A DNA stretch of 34,789 bases. Origin: Gemmatimonadaceae bacterium. Lineage in GTDB: Bacteria > Gemmatimonadota > Gemmatimonadetes > Gemmatimonadales > Gemmatimonadaceae. The notes beneath the pieces are model-generated. The model did not search any database. It was not told the origin of the DNA and saw only the letters and a list, made by a program, of their open reading frames with translations. Position 1 is the first letter of the stretch, and the number at the start of each line of letters is the position of its first letter. Made by a program: the position numbers and the translations under genes. Where the stretch lies: assembly GCA_013817545.1 (NCBI GenBank), contig JACDCM010000006.1:1-34789 (forward strand), given 5' to 3'. Below are positions 1 through 8,814 of this stretch, one piece after another.

Positions 1-378
1 CTTATCAAAGCCTACCAGCACCTCGGCGAAGTTCGCGGGCGATTCGACGCCTGGGTTTTCAGGATCGTCGCGAATTCGTGCAAGGACTGGCTGAAGAACA
101 TCAGGCGGTCACACGTCAGTTACGAGGAGGACGATCAACCGTCCTCGTTCTCAACGCCCGAAGAGGAGATGGATCGCAACGAGCTGCGTACTGATCTCGA
201 GTATGCGCTGGCGCGCCTTCCCGAACCTTTGCGGGAAGCGTTCGTCATGAAGCACGTCGAGGGCCGTTCCTATGAGGAGATGGCCCTGCTGCTGGAGACG
301 ACAGTTGGCGCCCTCAAGATGCGCGTTCACCGTGCGCGCGAGGCGCTTCAGGCACTACTCGAGGAGAAGTACGCATGA
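1..378 (+). CDS. RNA polymerase sigma factor, ECF/sigma-70 family (5' truncated by window edge)
   Basis: Frame 1 is open from base 1 (LIKAYQHLGEVRGRFDAWVFRIVANSCKDWLKN...) and runs into ORF 169..378, with sigma region 2 (FDAWVFRIVAN) and region 4 (LPEPLREAFVMKHVEGRSYEEMALLLETTVGALKMRVHRARE). Confidence 0.9.
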   Translation, partial: LIKAYQHLGEVRGRFDAWVFRIVANSCKDWLKNIRRSHVSYEEDDQPSSFSTPEEEMDRNELRTDLEYALARLPEPLREAFVMKHVEGRSYEEMALLLETTVGALKMRVHRAREALQALLEEKYA

Positions 379-731
379 TAGATGAAACTCCGGAGTCGAA
401 TGCTCCCGAGAAAAAGGTCCACCGCAGGACGCCGCCGGCGACTCCCGCAGTGCAGGCCTGGCTGGACGGCGACGAGCCGCGGTCAAGTCTTATAGACACT
501 GCCGAGAATGAGACCGCGGAGCTGTGGACGCGCATCAACAGCGAGGCTGAGCAGCTCAGGCGCCGCAGCACGCCCATTCACCTGCAACACCGCATTCTGA
601 GCTCGCTTCCCGACTTGCCGCAGGCCGCAGTGCCAGACGAGCCATCGCGGATCAGTCCCGTCGTGCTCGCCGTCGGCGGCGTCCTTCTCCTCGCGATCGG
701 AGCGATTATCGGAACGATGCTCGTTCGCTGA
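375..731 (+). CDS. small membrane protein, probable anti-sigma factor
   Basis: ATGA overlap with the sigma factor stop; C-terminal TM segment PVVLAVGGVLLLAIGAIIGTMLV; position directly after an ECF sigma gene. Confidence 0.65.
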   Translation: MIDETPESNAPEKKVHRRTPPATPAVQAWLDGDEPRSSLIDTAENETAELWTRINSEAEQLRRRSTPIHLQHRILSSLPDLPQAAVPDEPSRISPVVLAVGGVLLLAIGAIIGTMLVR

Positions 732-749
732 GTTGCCGGGCGGTCCGAG

Positions 750-797
750 CGTCAGTCTCCGGGTTTCTCCTCTTCCCGGAGACTGACGTTTTTCTTT
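750..797 (+). terminator. intrinsic terminator
   Basis: Perfect 14-bp inverted repeat CGTCAGTCTCCGGG (750-763) / CCCGGAGACTGACG (775-788) followed by TTTTTCTTT. Confidence 0.9.
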
Positions 798-861
798 GGC
801 GGCCTGCCCCTTGCAATCCGAATCCGCTAATGCCACATACCATGCTCACTCGAAGGGGGGG

Positions 862-1209
862 ATGATGAAGCTAAGGATTCTGGTTGTCGCCGCCGGATTC
901 GCGCTGTTGCCGGCGGTTGGAGGCGCGCAGGAAACGTCGCGCGGCCCTGAATGTCCGAAGGGTTGTCCCACTTCGGCCGGCGCTGCCGGCTTGAGCGGAG
1001 TCGAGTTTCTCGCCCTTCAACAGGAGTTGAGAGATCGCGGCTGCGGCAACTCGCGCGTACCTGGTGTGCTCGATGCAGCGACCCGCCGCGCCATTCGCAC
1101 ATGCGCAGGAAAACTGGGCGTCGCCAACAACGCCCGCGCGGTACTCACTGCGATGAACATTGGCTTCGGCGAGGCCGATCCGCGGCCGGCGATGCCAGTA
1201 AGCGGCTGA
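862..1209 (+). CDS. secreted hypothetical protein, peptidoglycan-binding-domain-like
   Basis: ATGATGAAG after a G-rich SD (gaagggggg); signal peptide MMKLRILVVAAGFALLPAVGGAQ; FLALQQELRDRGCG...GVLDAATRRAIRTC resembles PG_binding_1. Confidence 0.6.
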   Translation: MMKLRILVVAAGFALLPAVGGAQETSRGPECPKGCPTSAGAAGLSGVEFLALQQELRDRGCGNSRVPGVLDAATRRAIRTCAGKLGVANNARAVLTAMNIGFGEADPRPAMPVSG

Positions 1210-1225
1210 CGCCGCGCTGAGTGTT

Positions 1226-2425
1226 CTAGCGCGAGCCCTCGAGGCGTAGCGTGAGCTGTTCGGGGGGAGCGAGGCGCTCGTCCAGCGCCTCCTCCCCCGT
1301 TTTGTTTCCCTCCCTCGTCTCCCCTTCCTCCCTTGTCTCCCAGACCGGGCTTTCCTCCTTCTCCCCCGGCTCTCTGTCCTCCATTGTCTCCCGCGCCCAG
1401 CCGTCCACCTTGTACTTCCGGCAGGTCTCCGCGAAGAACGCAGCGAGTCCCGCGCGGTATCGGTCGCCTGCCTGATAACTGCGCGCATAGGTATTCCGGT
1501 ACCGAGCCTCGAGGTGCGGAAATTCCTGCGCGATGAACGGGAGATATCGCTCGCGCGCGGCGGACTGGAGACGCAACACGCACGCCCCCACATAGGTTGC
1601 CCCGGCCTCGGCGACGCGCTTCACGAGTGCGTCGAGATCTGATGGATTGTCAGTGATGCCGGGAAGGACGGGCATGCAGTTGATGCCTGCGTCGATTCCT
1701 GCTTCGCGCAGTCTGCCGAGCGCGCGCACTCGAGCTTCTGGTGTAGGCGATCGGGGCTCCAGCTTTCGCGCAAGGTCGCGGCGAAGTGTGATGAGTGAGA
1801 TGTGAATGTTCAAATCGGAGTGCCGCCCGATGCGCGAGAGAAGGTCGATGTCGCGCGTTACGAGCGGGCTCTTGGTGATGATGCGAATCTTGAGACCGGG
1901 ATGGTCTGCGAGGACTTCCAGTATCCGCCGCGTGACACGGAATCTTCGCTCCGCTGGTTGATAAGGATCTGTCGCCGAGCCGATGAGGATCGCTTCGCCG
2001 CGCAACAGCCCGAGGTGCTTGTCGCTTCCGTGACGGAGCGTGCGCGCGAGCAGCTCCGGGGCGTTGTGCTTGACGAAGATGTTGCGCTCGAATGCGAGCC
2101 ACGGGGGCATCGACTCGTAATGCGCGCTGAGGCCGGTCTCCATCCGATCGTCCGAAGCCGCGCGCTCCATGACGTATCGATGCGCGTACCGAGCGTAGCA
2201 GTAGGCGCAGCCGAAGGCACAGCCGACGTAGGGATTGATTGACCAGAATCCCATCCCCGTGACTTCGGGCCCATTGAGGACATTCTTCGCGGTGGTCGCG
2301 TAGTAGTGGATGTCCTTTTGTTCGCCGAGGATGGGGAGCATACGCGAGGCGCGCTCGTATGCGTCGCCGAACAGCGGCGCCTGCGAACCCGTCTTGCCGT
2401 GACCTGACTTCCTGCTTCCAGCCAT
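1226..2425 (-). CDS. radical SAM protein (Rv2578c / spore photoproduct lyase-like)
   Basis: CxxxCxYC-type motif in NPYVGCAFGCAYCYARYAHRY; ATG at 2425 (MAGSRKSGHGK) preferred over the track start at 2509. Confidence 0.85.
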   Translation of the reverse strand: MAGSRKSGHGKTGSQAPLFGDAYERASRMLPILGEQKDIHYYATTAKNVLNGPEVTGMGFWSINPYVGCAFGCAYCYARYAHRYVMERAASDDRMETGLSAHYESMPPWLAFERNIFVKHNAPELLARTLRHGSDKHLGLLRGEAILIGSATDPYQPAERRFRVTRRILEVLADHPGLKIRIITKSPLVTRDIDLLSRIGRHSDLNIHISLITLRRDLARKLEPRSPTPEARVRALGRLREAGIDAGINCMPVLPGITDNPSDLDALVKRVAEAGATYVGACVLRLQSAARERYLPFIAQEFPHLEARYRNTYARSYQAGDRYRAGLAAFFAETCRKYKVDGWARETMEDREPGEKEESPVWETREEGETREGNKTGEEALDERLAPPEQLTLRLEGSR

Positions 2426-2524
2426 ACCCGAACATAACCCGAAACCGGCGCGGGCGCGAGAATTGGCGCTATTATTTCCGCAATCCCGGCGAGAGCGACG
2501 CGGGCCCAACGAGGATGAAAGAGA

Positions 2525-2803
2525 ATGGCCGAGCTATTATCCGACATCGCGATCCAGCGTGAGCTGGGTGGTTTGCCCGGATGGTCACGCCGTGGCGATG
2601 TGCTCACGAAGACATATCAGTTCAGGAACTTCGTGGAGGCGATGGCGTTCGTGAACCGCGTCGCCGATGCGGCCGAGGCGGCCAATCACCATCCGGACAT
2701 CGACATTCGCTATTCGAAAGTCACTCTCACGCTCAGCACGCACGACGCCGGCGGCATCACCCAGAACGATCTCGACCTCGGGAAGGCGATCGAAGGACCT
2801 TAA
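2525..2803 (+). CDS. 4a-hydroxytetrahydrobiopterin dehydratase (pterin-4-alpha-carbinolamine dehydratase)
   Basis: Family motif FRNFVEAMAFVNRVADAAEAANHHPDIDIRYSKVTLTLSTHDAGGITQNDLDLGKAI. Confidence 0.93.
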   Translation: MAELLSDIAIQRELGGLPGWSRRGDVLTKTYQFRNFVEAMAFVNRVADAAEAANHHPDIDIRYSKVTLTLSTHDAGGITQNDLDLGKAIEGP

Positions 2804-2903
2804 TTCCGGGCTCGTTAAGGAATCGTGCGAACATGAGCTGCGGGTGTGAACTACGGAACTAACACCGGGCTGCCGGCGGCACTCAGTTCTGCGTTTTTGC
2901 CTC

Positions 2904-3575
2904 CTAGTCCCGCCGCCCGCCGAGTATCCGGAGAAGGGCGAGGAAGATATTGAGCAGATCGAGATAGATCGTGACTGCGGCCGCGACGTACTCATTCGGG
3001 CCGAAGGTGTTGCGGATGCGCCAGGTGTCGAACACAAGCAGTCCGCTGAACACGAGCACGGTGATGCCTGCCAGCCAGAGATCCATCGCCGGATTGCGGA
3101 AGAAGAGATTCGCAAGTGACACGGCGATGAGGACGAACAGTCCCACCATGAAGAAGCTGCCCCACGCGCTGAAGTCGCGCCGCGAAACGAACGCGTAGGT
3201 CGTGAGTACGCCGAACGCGCCGATCGTGAGGCCCGCGGCCTGGGTGATCAGTCCCGGCTGCTGCTGTCCGTACACGTACATAATCGGCGAGATGAATACT
3301 CCCTCGACGAACGTGAAGAGGAGCACCAGGCCGATGTTGGCGGGGAACGCGTCCCTCGCCTTGAGCGCGAGAAGCAGCGGCGCGAAAGTCACCGCCATCG
3401 CGATGAACGGATGGGCGGCAACCGCCTGAAGCAGGCGCGGCTGCGACAGCGCGAACATCGCGCCCGCGATGGTGAAGAGAACGCTGACAAAAACCAGCGA
3501 GTAAGTCCGCCGAACGAGCGTGGCGCGCTCGGCGCCGGTACGGACAATAGTGCCAGCGGGGAGGGAGATTCCCAT
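2904..3575 (-). CDS. Bax inhibitor-1/YccA family membrane protein
   Basis: 7-TM hydrophobic pattern with ...FSGLLVFDTWRIRNTFGPNEYVAAAVTIYLDLLNIFLALLRILGGRRD, typical of the BI-1 C-terminus. Confidence 0.92.
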   Translation of the reverse strand: MGISLPAGTIVRTGAERATLVRRTYSLVFVSVLFTIAGAMFALSQPRLLQAVAAHPFIAMAVTFAPLLLALKARDAFPANIGLVLLFTFVEGVFISPIMYVYGQQQPGLITQAAGLTIGAFGVLTTYAFVSRRDFSAWGSFFMVGLFVLIAVSLANLFFRNPAMDLWLAGITVLVFSGLLVFDTWRIRNTFGPNEYVAAAVTIYLDLLNIFLALLRILGGRRD

Positions 3576-3695
3576 CGATTCTACTCCGGTTTGGAATTGC
3601 AGGACTGATTATACACCATGGGCGGCGCGAGGGTGCGCGCAGGCCCCGACGGGCGACCGATTCCTCGGTGGGCCGGCTGCCACCATGTTTCTCGC

Positions 3696-4391
3696 ATGAG
3701 CACCGCCAGGATTCTTGTCATCGACGACGAGCCGCAGATTCGGCGAGTCGTGAGGCACGCGCTCGAGGGCGAGGCGGACCGGATTATCGAGGCGGCGACG
3801 GGCCGGGAAGGAATCGACGCGGCGGCTGCGGAACGCCCGGACCTGATAGTGCTCGACCTCGGATTGCCGGACATGGCGGGGGCCGACGTATGCACGGACA
3901 TTCGCGGTTGGTCGACTGTGCCGATCCTCGTGCTCTCGGCCCGGCATTCCGACCACGAGAAGGCGGCACTGCTCGACTCGGGCGCCGACGATTACATGAC
4001 TAAGCCGTTCAGCACGATTGAGCTCCAGGCCCGGGTTCGCGCCCAGCTTCGGCGAAGGCTCGCATCGCAACAAGGCGAGCTCGAGACGCGGATCCTGGCT
4101 GACGGCATCGTCATCGATCTCGTGCGGCGTAGAGTGGAGCGTGACGATGAGGCCGTGCATCTCACTCCGATAGAATGGGAGCTTCTTCGCGTGCTCGCGG
4201 TCAACGCAGGCCGGACACTGACGCATCAGCAGTTGTTCCGCGAAGTGTGGGCGCGGGCGCACGGCGATCCGCAGCAGAATCTGCGGGTGCACGTCGCGAG
4301 TCTGCGGCGCAAGCTCGAGCGCGATCCGGTTCGGCCGCGCGTGCTGATAACCGAGCCCGGCGTAGGGTATCGGTTCGAGCGCGAACGGTAG
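3696..4391 (+). CDS. OmpR/PhoB-family response regulator, KdpE-like
   Basis: Receiver domain MSTARILVIDDEPQIRR...DLIVLDLGLPDMAG...TKPFS plus winged-helix domain (LTPIEWELLRVLAVNAGRTLTHQQLFREVWA...LRVHVASLRRKLE); start moved from 3618 to ATG 3696. Confidence 0.9.
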   Translation: MSTARILVIDDEPQIRRVVRHALEGEADRIIEAATGREGIDAAAAERPDLIVLDLGLPDMAGADVCTDIRGWSTVPILVLSARHSDHEKAALLDSGADDYMTKPFSTIELQARVRAQLRRRLASQQGELETRILADGIVIDLVRRRVERDDEAVHLTPIEWELLRVLAVNAGRTLTHQQLFREVWARAHGDPQQNLRVHVASLRRKLERDPVRPRVLITEPGVGYRFERER

Positions 4392-4404
4392 CGGCGGGCG
4401 CGCG

Positions 4405-5502
4405 GTGAGTCACCAGCAGCCGTTGGTTCGTGTTACGTCGGGCGAGCGTTCGCGACTCGAGTGGGTGATGTGGGCGATCGCGATCGCGCTCGTGACCGCG
4501 GCCATGGTGGCGGTTCGCGAGTCGCTCGACAAGGCTCACGTCGCACTCATTTATCTGCTGGTCGTGCTCGGCGGCAGCGCGCGGGGCGGCCGCGTGCCCG
4601 GGATCTTTCTTGCGGTCACCGGTTTTCTCTGCTTCAACTTCTTCTTCCTGCCGCCGTTCCATACGCTGGCGGTGGCGGAGCCGTTGGACTGGCTCGTTCT
4701 CGCCGCGTTTCTTCTGACAGCCATTGTTGCCGCGCATCTTCTCGCGCGGGCGCAGATCGAAGCGGATGCCTCCCGACAGCGCGCTGCGGAAATTGACCGG
4801 CTGGCGGCACTGCGCCAGGCGGATGAGCTGAAGGACGCGGTGCTGGCCTCAGTGTCGCACGATCTTCGCACTCCACTCACGACGATCAAAGCTCTCGCTC
4901 ACGACATCGGACAGGAGGGCGATGAGCGCGCCGTCATCATCGAGGAGGAAGCCGACCGGCTCAACCGGTTCGTCGCCAACCTGCTCGACTTGTCGCGTCT
5001 GAACGCGGGTGCGCTCGTGACCAAACCCGAGGTGAATGCGGCCGAGGATCTGATTGGTGCCGCGCTCCAACGGGTGGGCGGGCCGGCGCTGGGGCGGCAA
5101 ATCCACGCGTCTCTCGACCCCAGCGAGCCCCTGCTGCTCGGGCGATTCGACTTCGTGCATTCGCTTCGGATACTCTCGAATCTCATCGAGAACGCGCTCA
5201 AGTACTCGCCTTCCGATGCCGTCGTGGATGTCATCGCGCGCCGCCGCGGCGATCATCTCGAGCTCATCGTTGCCGACAGGGGCCAGGGAGTTCGCGACGG
5301 CGAGCGCGAGCGGATCTTCGATCCGTTCTACAGACCGGCGACGGCGCCCTCCGACGCGGGGAGTGCCGGGCTCGGACTTTCCATCGCCCGCCGGCTCGCG
5401 GAAGCACAGGGCGGCACAGTGACATGCGAGCCTCGCGAAGACGGTCCGGGAAGCCGCTTCATCCTTCGCGTTCCCGCCGCTGATGCTGCCGATCTGAACT
5501 GA
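4405..5502 (+). CDS. sensor histidine kinase, KdpD-like C-terminal architecture (DUF4118-type TM domain, HisKA, HATPase)
   Basis: GTG start; FNFFFLPPFHTLAV TM segment, SVSHDLRTPLTTIKA H-box, GLGLSIARRLAEAQGG G-box; no N-terminal KdpD or USP domain. Confidence 0.88.
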   Translation: MSHQQPLVRVTSGERSRLEWVMWAIAIALVTAAMVAVRESLDKAHVALIYLLVVLGGSARGGRVPGIFLAVTGFLCFNFFFLPPFHTLAVAEPLDWLVLAAFLLTAIVAAHLLARAQIEADASRQRAAEIDRLAALRQADELKDAVLASVSHDLRTPLTTIKALAHDIGQEGDERAVIIEEEADRLNRFVANLLDLSRLNAGALVTKPEVNAAEDLIGAALQRVGGPALGRQIHASLDPSEPLLLGRFDFVHSLRILSNLIENALKYSPSDAVVDVIARRRGDHLELIVADRGQGVRDGERERIFDPFYRPATAPSDAGSAGLGLSIARRLAEAQGGTVTCEPREDGPGSRFILRVPAADAADLN

Positions 5503-5524
5503 TGGACTGAGGTGGCAGCCAATC

Positions 5525-5574
5525 CTTTGTGAGATCTTAACGGCCCCGTTGCCAGTCTTTGTGCGGTCTTAACG
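5525..5574 (+). promoter_or_regulatory. candidate response-regulator binding repeats upstream of kup
   Basis: CTTTGTGagatCTTAACG (5525-5542) and CTTTGTGcggtCTTAACG (5557-5574): 7-bp half-sites with 4-bp spacers, copies 32 bp apart. Confidence 0.45.
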
Positions 5575-5667
5575 CCGTTGCCGGTAGCATGAAGGTGCTC
5601 CGGCAGTGGCGTTTCTCGTTGCGTTCTCTGCGTCGCGTGAGCGCTCTGCGCTTCCTCATTCGATTCG

Positions 5668-7587
5668 ATGGCCGCAAACGACACCGAGCCCCACTATCAG
5701 CACGCGGATTCCGATCCACGGGGACGCCGGCTCGCGGTATTGACGCTCACCGCGATCGGCGTTGTGTACGGCGACATCGGCACGAGCCCGCTCTACACCG
5801 TTCGCGAAGCGTTCTCCCCCCAGCACGGCATCGCGCCCACACCCGCGAACGTCTACGGAATTCTCTCGCTAATCTTCTGGTCGCTGATCGTTGTCGTCGC
5901 GATCAAGTACCTCGTGTTCATTCTGCGCGCGGACAACCGCGGGGAAGGCGGCGTGCTCGCGATGCTGGCGCTGGTGCTTCAGCGACAGCAGAGGAGCGGC
6001 GAGCGGCGAGCCCGCGCGATCCTGATTCTGCTCGGAGTCTTCGGCACCGCGCTTCTCTACGGCGACGGGATCATCACGCCGGCTATCTCCGTACTCGGCG
6101 CCATCGAGGGCCTGGAGGTCGTCGCCCCGGCGCTCGACCGTTTCGTTGTAGCGCTGACCGTCGGGATACTGTTCCTGCTTTTCATGGTCCAGAAGAGTGG
6201 GACTTCGCGAATCGGGAAAGCGTTCGGGCCCGTCACGCTCGTCTGGTTCGTGACCATCGGAATGCTCGGAGGTGCCGAGATCGCGAGGCATCCGGGGATT
6301 CTTGCGGCGGCGAACCCTTGGTTCGGCGTACGATTCTTCATCGCGCACGGCTTCATTGCCTTCGTGGCGCTCGGCGCCGTCTTTCTCGCGGTGACCGGGG
6401 CGGAGGCGCTATACGCCGACATGGGACATTTCGGCAGGAAGCCGATCAGGCTGGCGTTCTTCGTGCTTGTGCTGCCCGCGCTTCTGCTCAACTACTTCGG
6501 TCAGGGAGCGCTGCTGCTTCGGGAGCCGGCCGCGATAGCCAATCCGTTCTACCTGCTCGCGCCGCGCTGGTTTCTCTACCCGCTGCTCGTCATCGCGACA
6601 GCGGCCGCCGTGGTGGCATCGCAGGCGCTCATCTCGGGCGCATTCTCGCTGGCGCAGCAGTCCGTGCAGCTCGGCTATTTCCCGCGCGTTACCATCGTGC
6701 ATACGTCGAAGCGCGAGTACGGGCAGATCTACGTGCCTGAGGTGAACACCGCACTGATGGTGGGCACGCTGTTGATTGTGCTCGCCTTCCGCTCGTCGGG
6801 CGCGCTCGGCGCGGCGTACGGAATCGCCGTTACGGGTACGATGGCGATAACGACGATCTTCTTCGCGGTGATTGCGCGCACGCGATGGAACTGGCCACTC
6901 TGGAGAGTCATCGCGCTGGCCGCGTTCTTCCTCTCGTTCGACCTCGCCTTCCTCGGCGCCAACGCCCTCAAGATTCAGCACGGAGGATGGGTTCCTCTCG
7001 TCATGGCCGTCGGAATCGTCACCGTGATGACCACTTGGAAGGCTGGTCGCGCAATCCTCACCGGTGTCATGCGTCAGACCAGCCTTCCGCTCGATCTGCT
7101 GCTCGCGGACATTGGGAGGAATCCACCGCATCGTGTCTCGGGCACCGCTGTGTTCATGACGTCCGACACATATGGTGCGCCGGTCGTGCTGTTGCATCAC
7201 ATCAAGCACAACAGGGCGCTTCACCGGCAGGTGGTTCTGCTGTCGGTGATCTCCGCCGACGTGCCGTACGTTGAGGAGGAAGGCCGCGTCAGCGTCACAG
7301 CGCTCGAGCACGACTTCTACCGCGTGACGGCGAAGTATGGCTTCATGGAGACCCCCAACGTTCCGCATGTGCTGCGCCTCTGCGAGAAACACGGTTTGAA
7401 GGCGCAGCCTGGGGTTACGAGCTACTACCTCGGCCGTGAGCGGCTGGTCGTGACGAGCAGGGCCGGGATGATGCGATGGCGGAAGAAATTGTTCGTTTTC
7501 CTGATGAGGAACGCGTTGTCGGCGACTCAGTACTTCGGTCTGCCGCTCAACCGCGTGGTGGAGCTGGGAGCTCAGGTGGAGCTGTAG
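5668..7587 (+). CDS. kup: KUP/HAK/KT family potassium transporter
   Basis: LTLTAIGVVYGDIGTSPLYTVREAF, ADNRGEGGVLAMLALV, LLYGDGIITPAISVLGAIEGLE Kup signatures. Confidence 0.96.
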   Translation: MAANDTEPHYQHADSDPRGRRLAVLTLTAIGVVYGDIGTSPLYTVREAFSPQHGIAPTPANVYGILSLIFWSLIVVVAIKYLVFILRADNRGEGGVLAMLALVLQRQQRSGERRARAILILLGVFGTALLYGDGIITPAISVLGAIEGLEVVAPALDRFVVALTVGILFLLFMVQKSGTSRIGKAFGPVTLVWFVTIGMLGGAEIARHPGILAAANPWFGVRFFIAHGFIAFVALGAVFLAVTGAEALYADMGHFGRKPIRLAFFVLVLPALLLNYFGQGALLLREPAAIANPFYLLAPRWFLYPLLVIATAAAVVASQALISGAFSLAQQSVQLGYFPRVTIVHTSKREYGQIYVPEVNTALMVGTLLIVLAFRSSGALGAAYGIAVTGTMAITTIFFAVIARTRWNWPLWRVIALAAFFLSFDLAFLGANALKIQHGGWVPLVMAVGIVTVMTTWKAGRAILTGVMRQTSLPLDLLLADIGRNPPHRVSGTAVFMTSDTYGAPVVLLHHIKHNRALHRQVVLLSVISADVPYVEEEGRVSVTALEHDFYRVTAKYGFMETPNVPHVLRLCEKHGLKAQPGVTSYYLGRERLVVTSRAGMMRWRKKLFVFLMRNALSATQYFGLPLNRVVELGAQVEL

Positions 7588-7604
7588 ACACCGTTTTCTG
7601 CCGG

Positions 7605-8273
7605 CTAGGTGTCCAGCCACTGAATTCTGTCGAGCAGCAACGGAAGTCCGGTGATCGTCTCGAGATAGTGGCGGGGCGCTGACGGCTCGAGCTGTTCCTT
7701 AGTGAATGGTCCCCAGAGTGCCGCGACTGAGACTACCCCGGCCGCGTTGCCGGAAGCGATATCATGCGGGGAGTCACCCACGAAGACTGCTTCATCTGGC
7801 TCGTAGCCGAGCTCCTGGAGGGCGAGGCGGACAGGGAAGGGGTCGGGCTTGTGGATGAGGCAGGAATCCTGGCCGATCTTTGTGCCCATGAAACGGTCGA
7901 GGCGAAGATAGGAGAGCGCCCGGTCCATCATCTCGTTGCTCTTGCTGGTCACCACGCCCATCGGGTGGCCGAGTCGCTCCAGCTCCGCGAGAGTGTCTTC
8001 GACGCCCGCGTACTCGCGCATGAGTCGGTCGTGGTGCTCACGCTGAAAGACGCGATACCGGCTGCGCAACTGCTCCACCTCCTCGTCGGTGTCCACGTAG
8101 TCGCGGATCTGGGCCTGGAGGGGAGTGCCGAGTCCGGCGATCCACTGCGCGTCGGTGGGCCGCCGGTCACGTCCGTCGAAAGCGTGCCGGGCGGACTCGA
8201 GCAGGAGCTCGATGGAGTCCACCAGCGTTCCGTCGAGATCGAACAGGACCGCGTAGGGGCGCTGATTCGGCAT
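7605..8273 (-). CDS. HAD-family hydrolase, phosphoglycolate phosphatase / PpaX-like
   Basis: DLDGTLVDS, VTSKS, VFVGDSPHDIASGNAAGV motifs. Confidence 0.9.
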   Translation of the reverse strand: MPNQRPYAVLFDLDGTLVDSIELLLESARHAFDGRDRRPTDAQWIAGLGTPLQAQIRDYVDTDEEVEQLRSRYRVFQREHHDRLMREYAGVEDTLAELERLGHPMGVVTSKSNEMMDRALSYLRLDRFMGTKIGQDSCLIHKPDPFPVRLALQELGYEPDEAVFVGDSPHDIASGNAAGVVSVAALWGPFTKEQLEPSAPRHYLETITGLPLLLDRIQWLDT

Positions 8274-8559
8274 GGTGGCAAAACTAACCCGGGCGTTGGC
8301 GAACCAGGGCCATTCTTCCTATTGTAATGGTAGGGACCAGCTCGCCCGCATCTCCATTGATTCCCAGATCCGGTTTGGAAAACTGTGTGTGCGCGGGACG
8401 CGCATCACCGTGGGTGAAGTCCTGGGCTACCTCGCCGCTGGGGGCACCGAGCGCGAGCTCTTCCTTGACTTCCCACAGCTGACGCACGAGGACGTGCTGG
8501 CGTGCCTCGGCTTCGCCGCAGAGCGCGAGCGTCGGCTACAGGCGATTCCCGCAGCGTAG
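8272..8559 (+). CDS. DUF433 domain protein, putative antitoxin (start uncertain; TTG 8296 also possible)
   Basis: RISIDSQIRFGKLCVRGTRITVGEVLGYLAAGGTERELFLDFPQLTHEDVLACLGFAAERER. Confidence 0.85.
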   Translation: MVAKLTRALANQGHSSYCNGRDQLARISIDSQIRFGKLCVRGTRITVGEVLGYLAAGGTERELFLDFPQLTHEDVLACLGFAAERERRLQAIPAA

Positions 8560-8765
8560 TGGCCGTTCGGCTGTTGCTGGACGAGAATCTTTCCGAGCGT
8601 CTGCTGTCCAGCCTCCTCGCGGAGTTTCCCGGATCATCCCACGTCCGCGTGATGGGCAAAGGTGGGGCGCCAGATACCGCGATAACGCGGATGCCATCGG
8701 GAAGTTCGCCCAACACGAAGACGCGACCTTCCTTGCGCTTGGGTTCGGTGGGCGGGCTGGCTAAC
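8559..8765 (+). pseudogene. DUF5615/PIN-like toxin partner, frameshifted and shortened
   Basis: GTG overlaps the DUF433 stop (TAGTG). Reads VAVRLLLDENLSERLLSSLLAEFPGSSHVRVMGKGGAPDTAI, then continuation needs a second frame (NADAIGKFAQHEDATFLALGFGGRAG*); the usual SKDSDF-like segment is absent. Confidence 0.6.
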
Positions 8766-8814
8766 GCGCAAAGCAGTAGCGACGACCCCTGCCAGCCATG
8801 ATATTACGAAGACG

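Noticed and set aside
483-836. Minus-strand ORF overlapping the anti-sigma-like gene
   Set aside because: Antisense of a coherent coding gene and the terminator; composition typical of GC-rich shadow ORFs.
871-1593. 240-aa minus-strand ORF
   Set aside because: Arg/Ser-rich shadow ORF overlapping the secreted protein gene and the radical SAM 3' end; no domain-like sequence.
2798-2820. CCTTAA...TTAAGG inverted repeat after the pterin dehydratase gene
   Set aside because: Weak AT-rich 6-bp stem, no U-tract; not supported as a terminator.
7587-7613. GACACC...GGTGTC inverted repeat between kup and the HAD gene
   Set aside because: Only a 6-bp stem with a long loop and no clear T tract; too weak for a terminator call.
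6409-7620. 403-aa minus-strand ORF antisense to kup
   Set aside because: Mirror of a strongly supported Kup gene; His/Arg-rich shadow composition.
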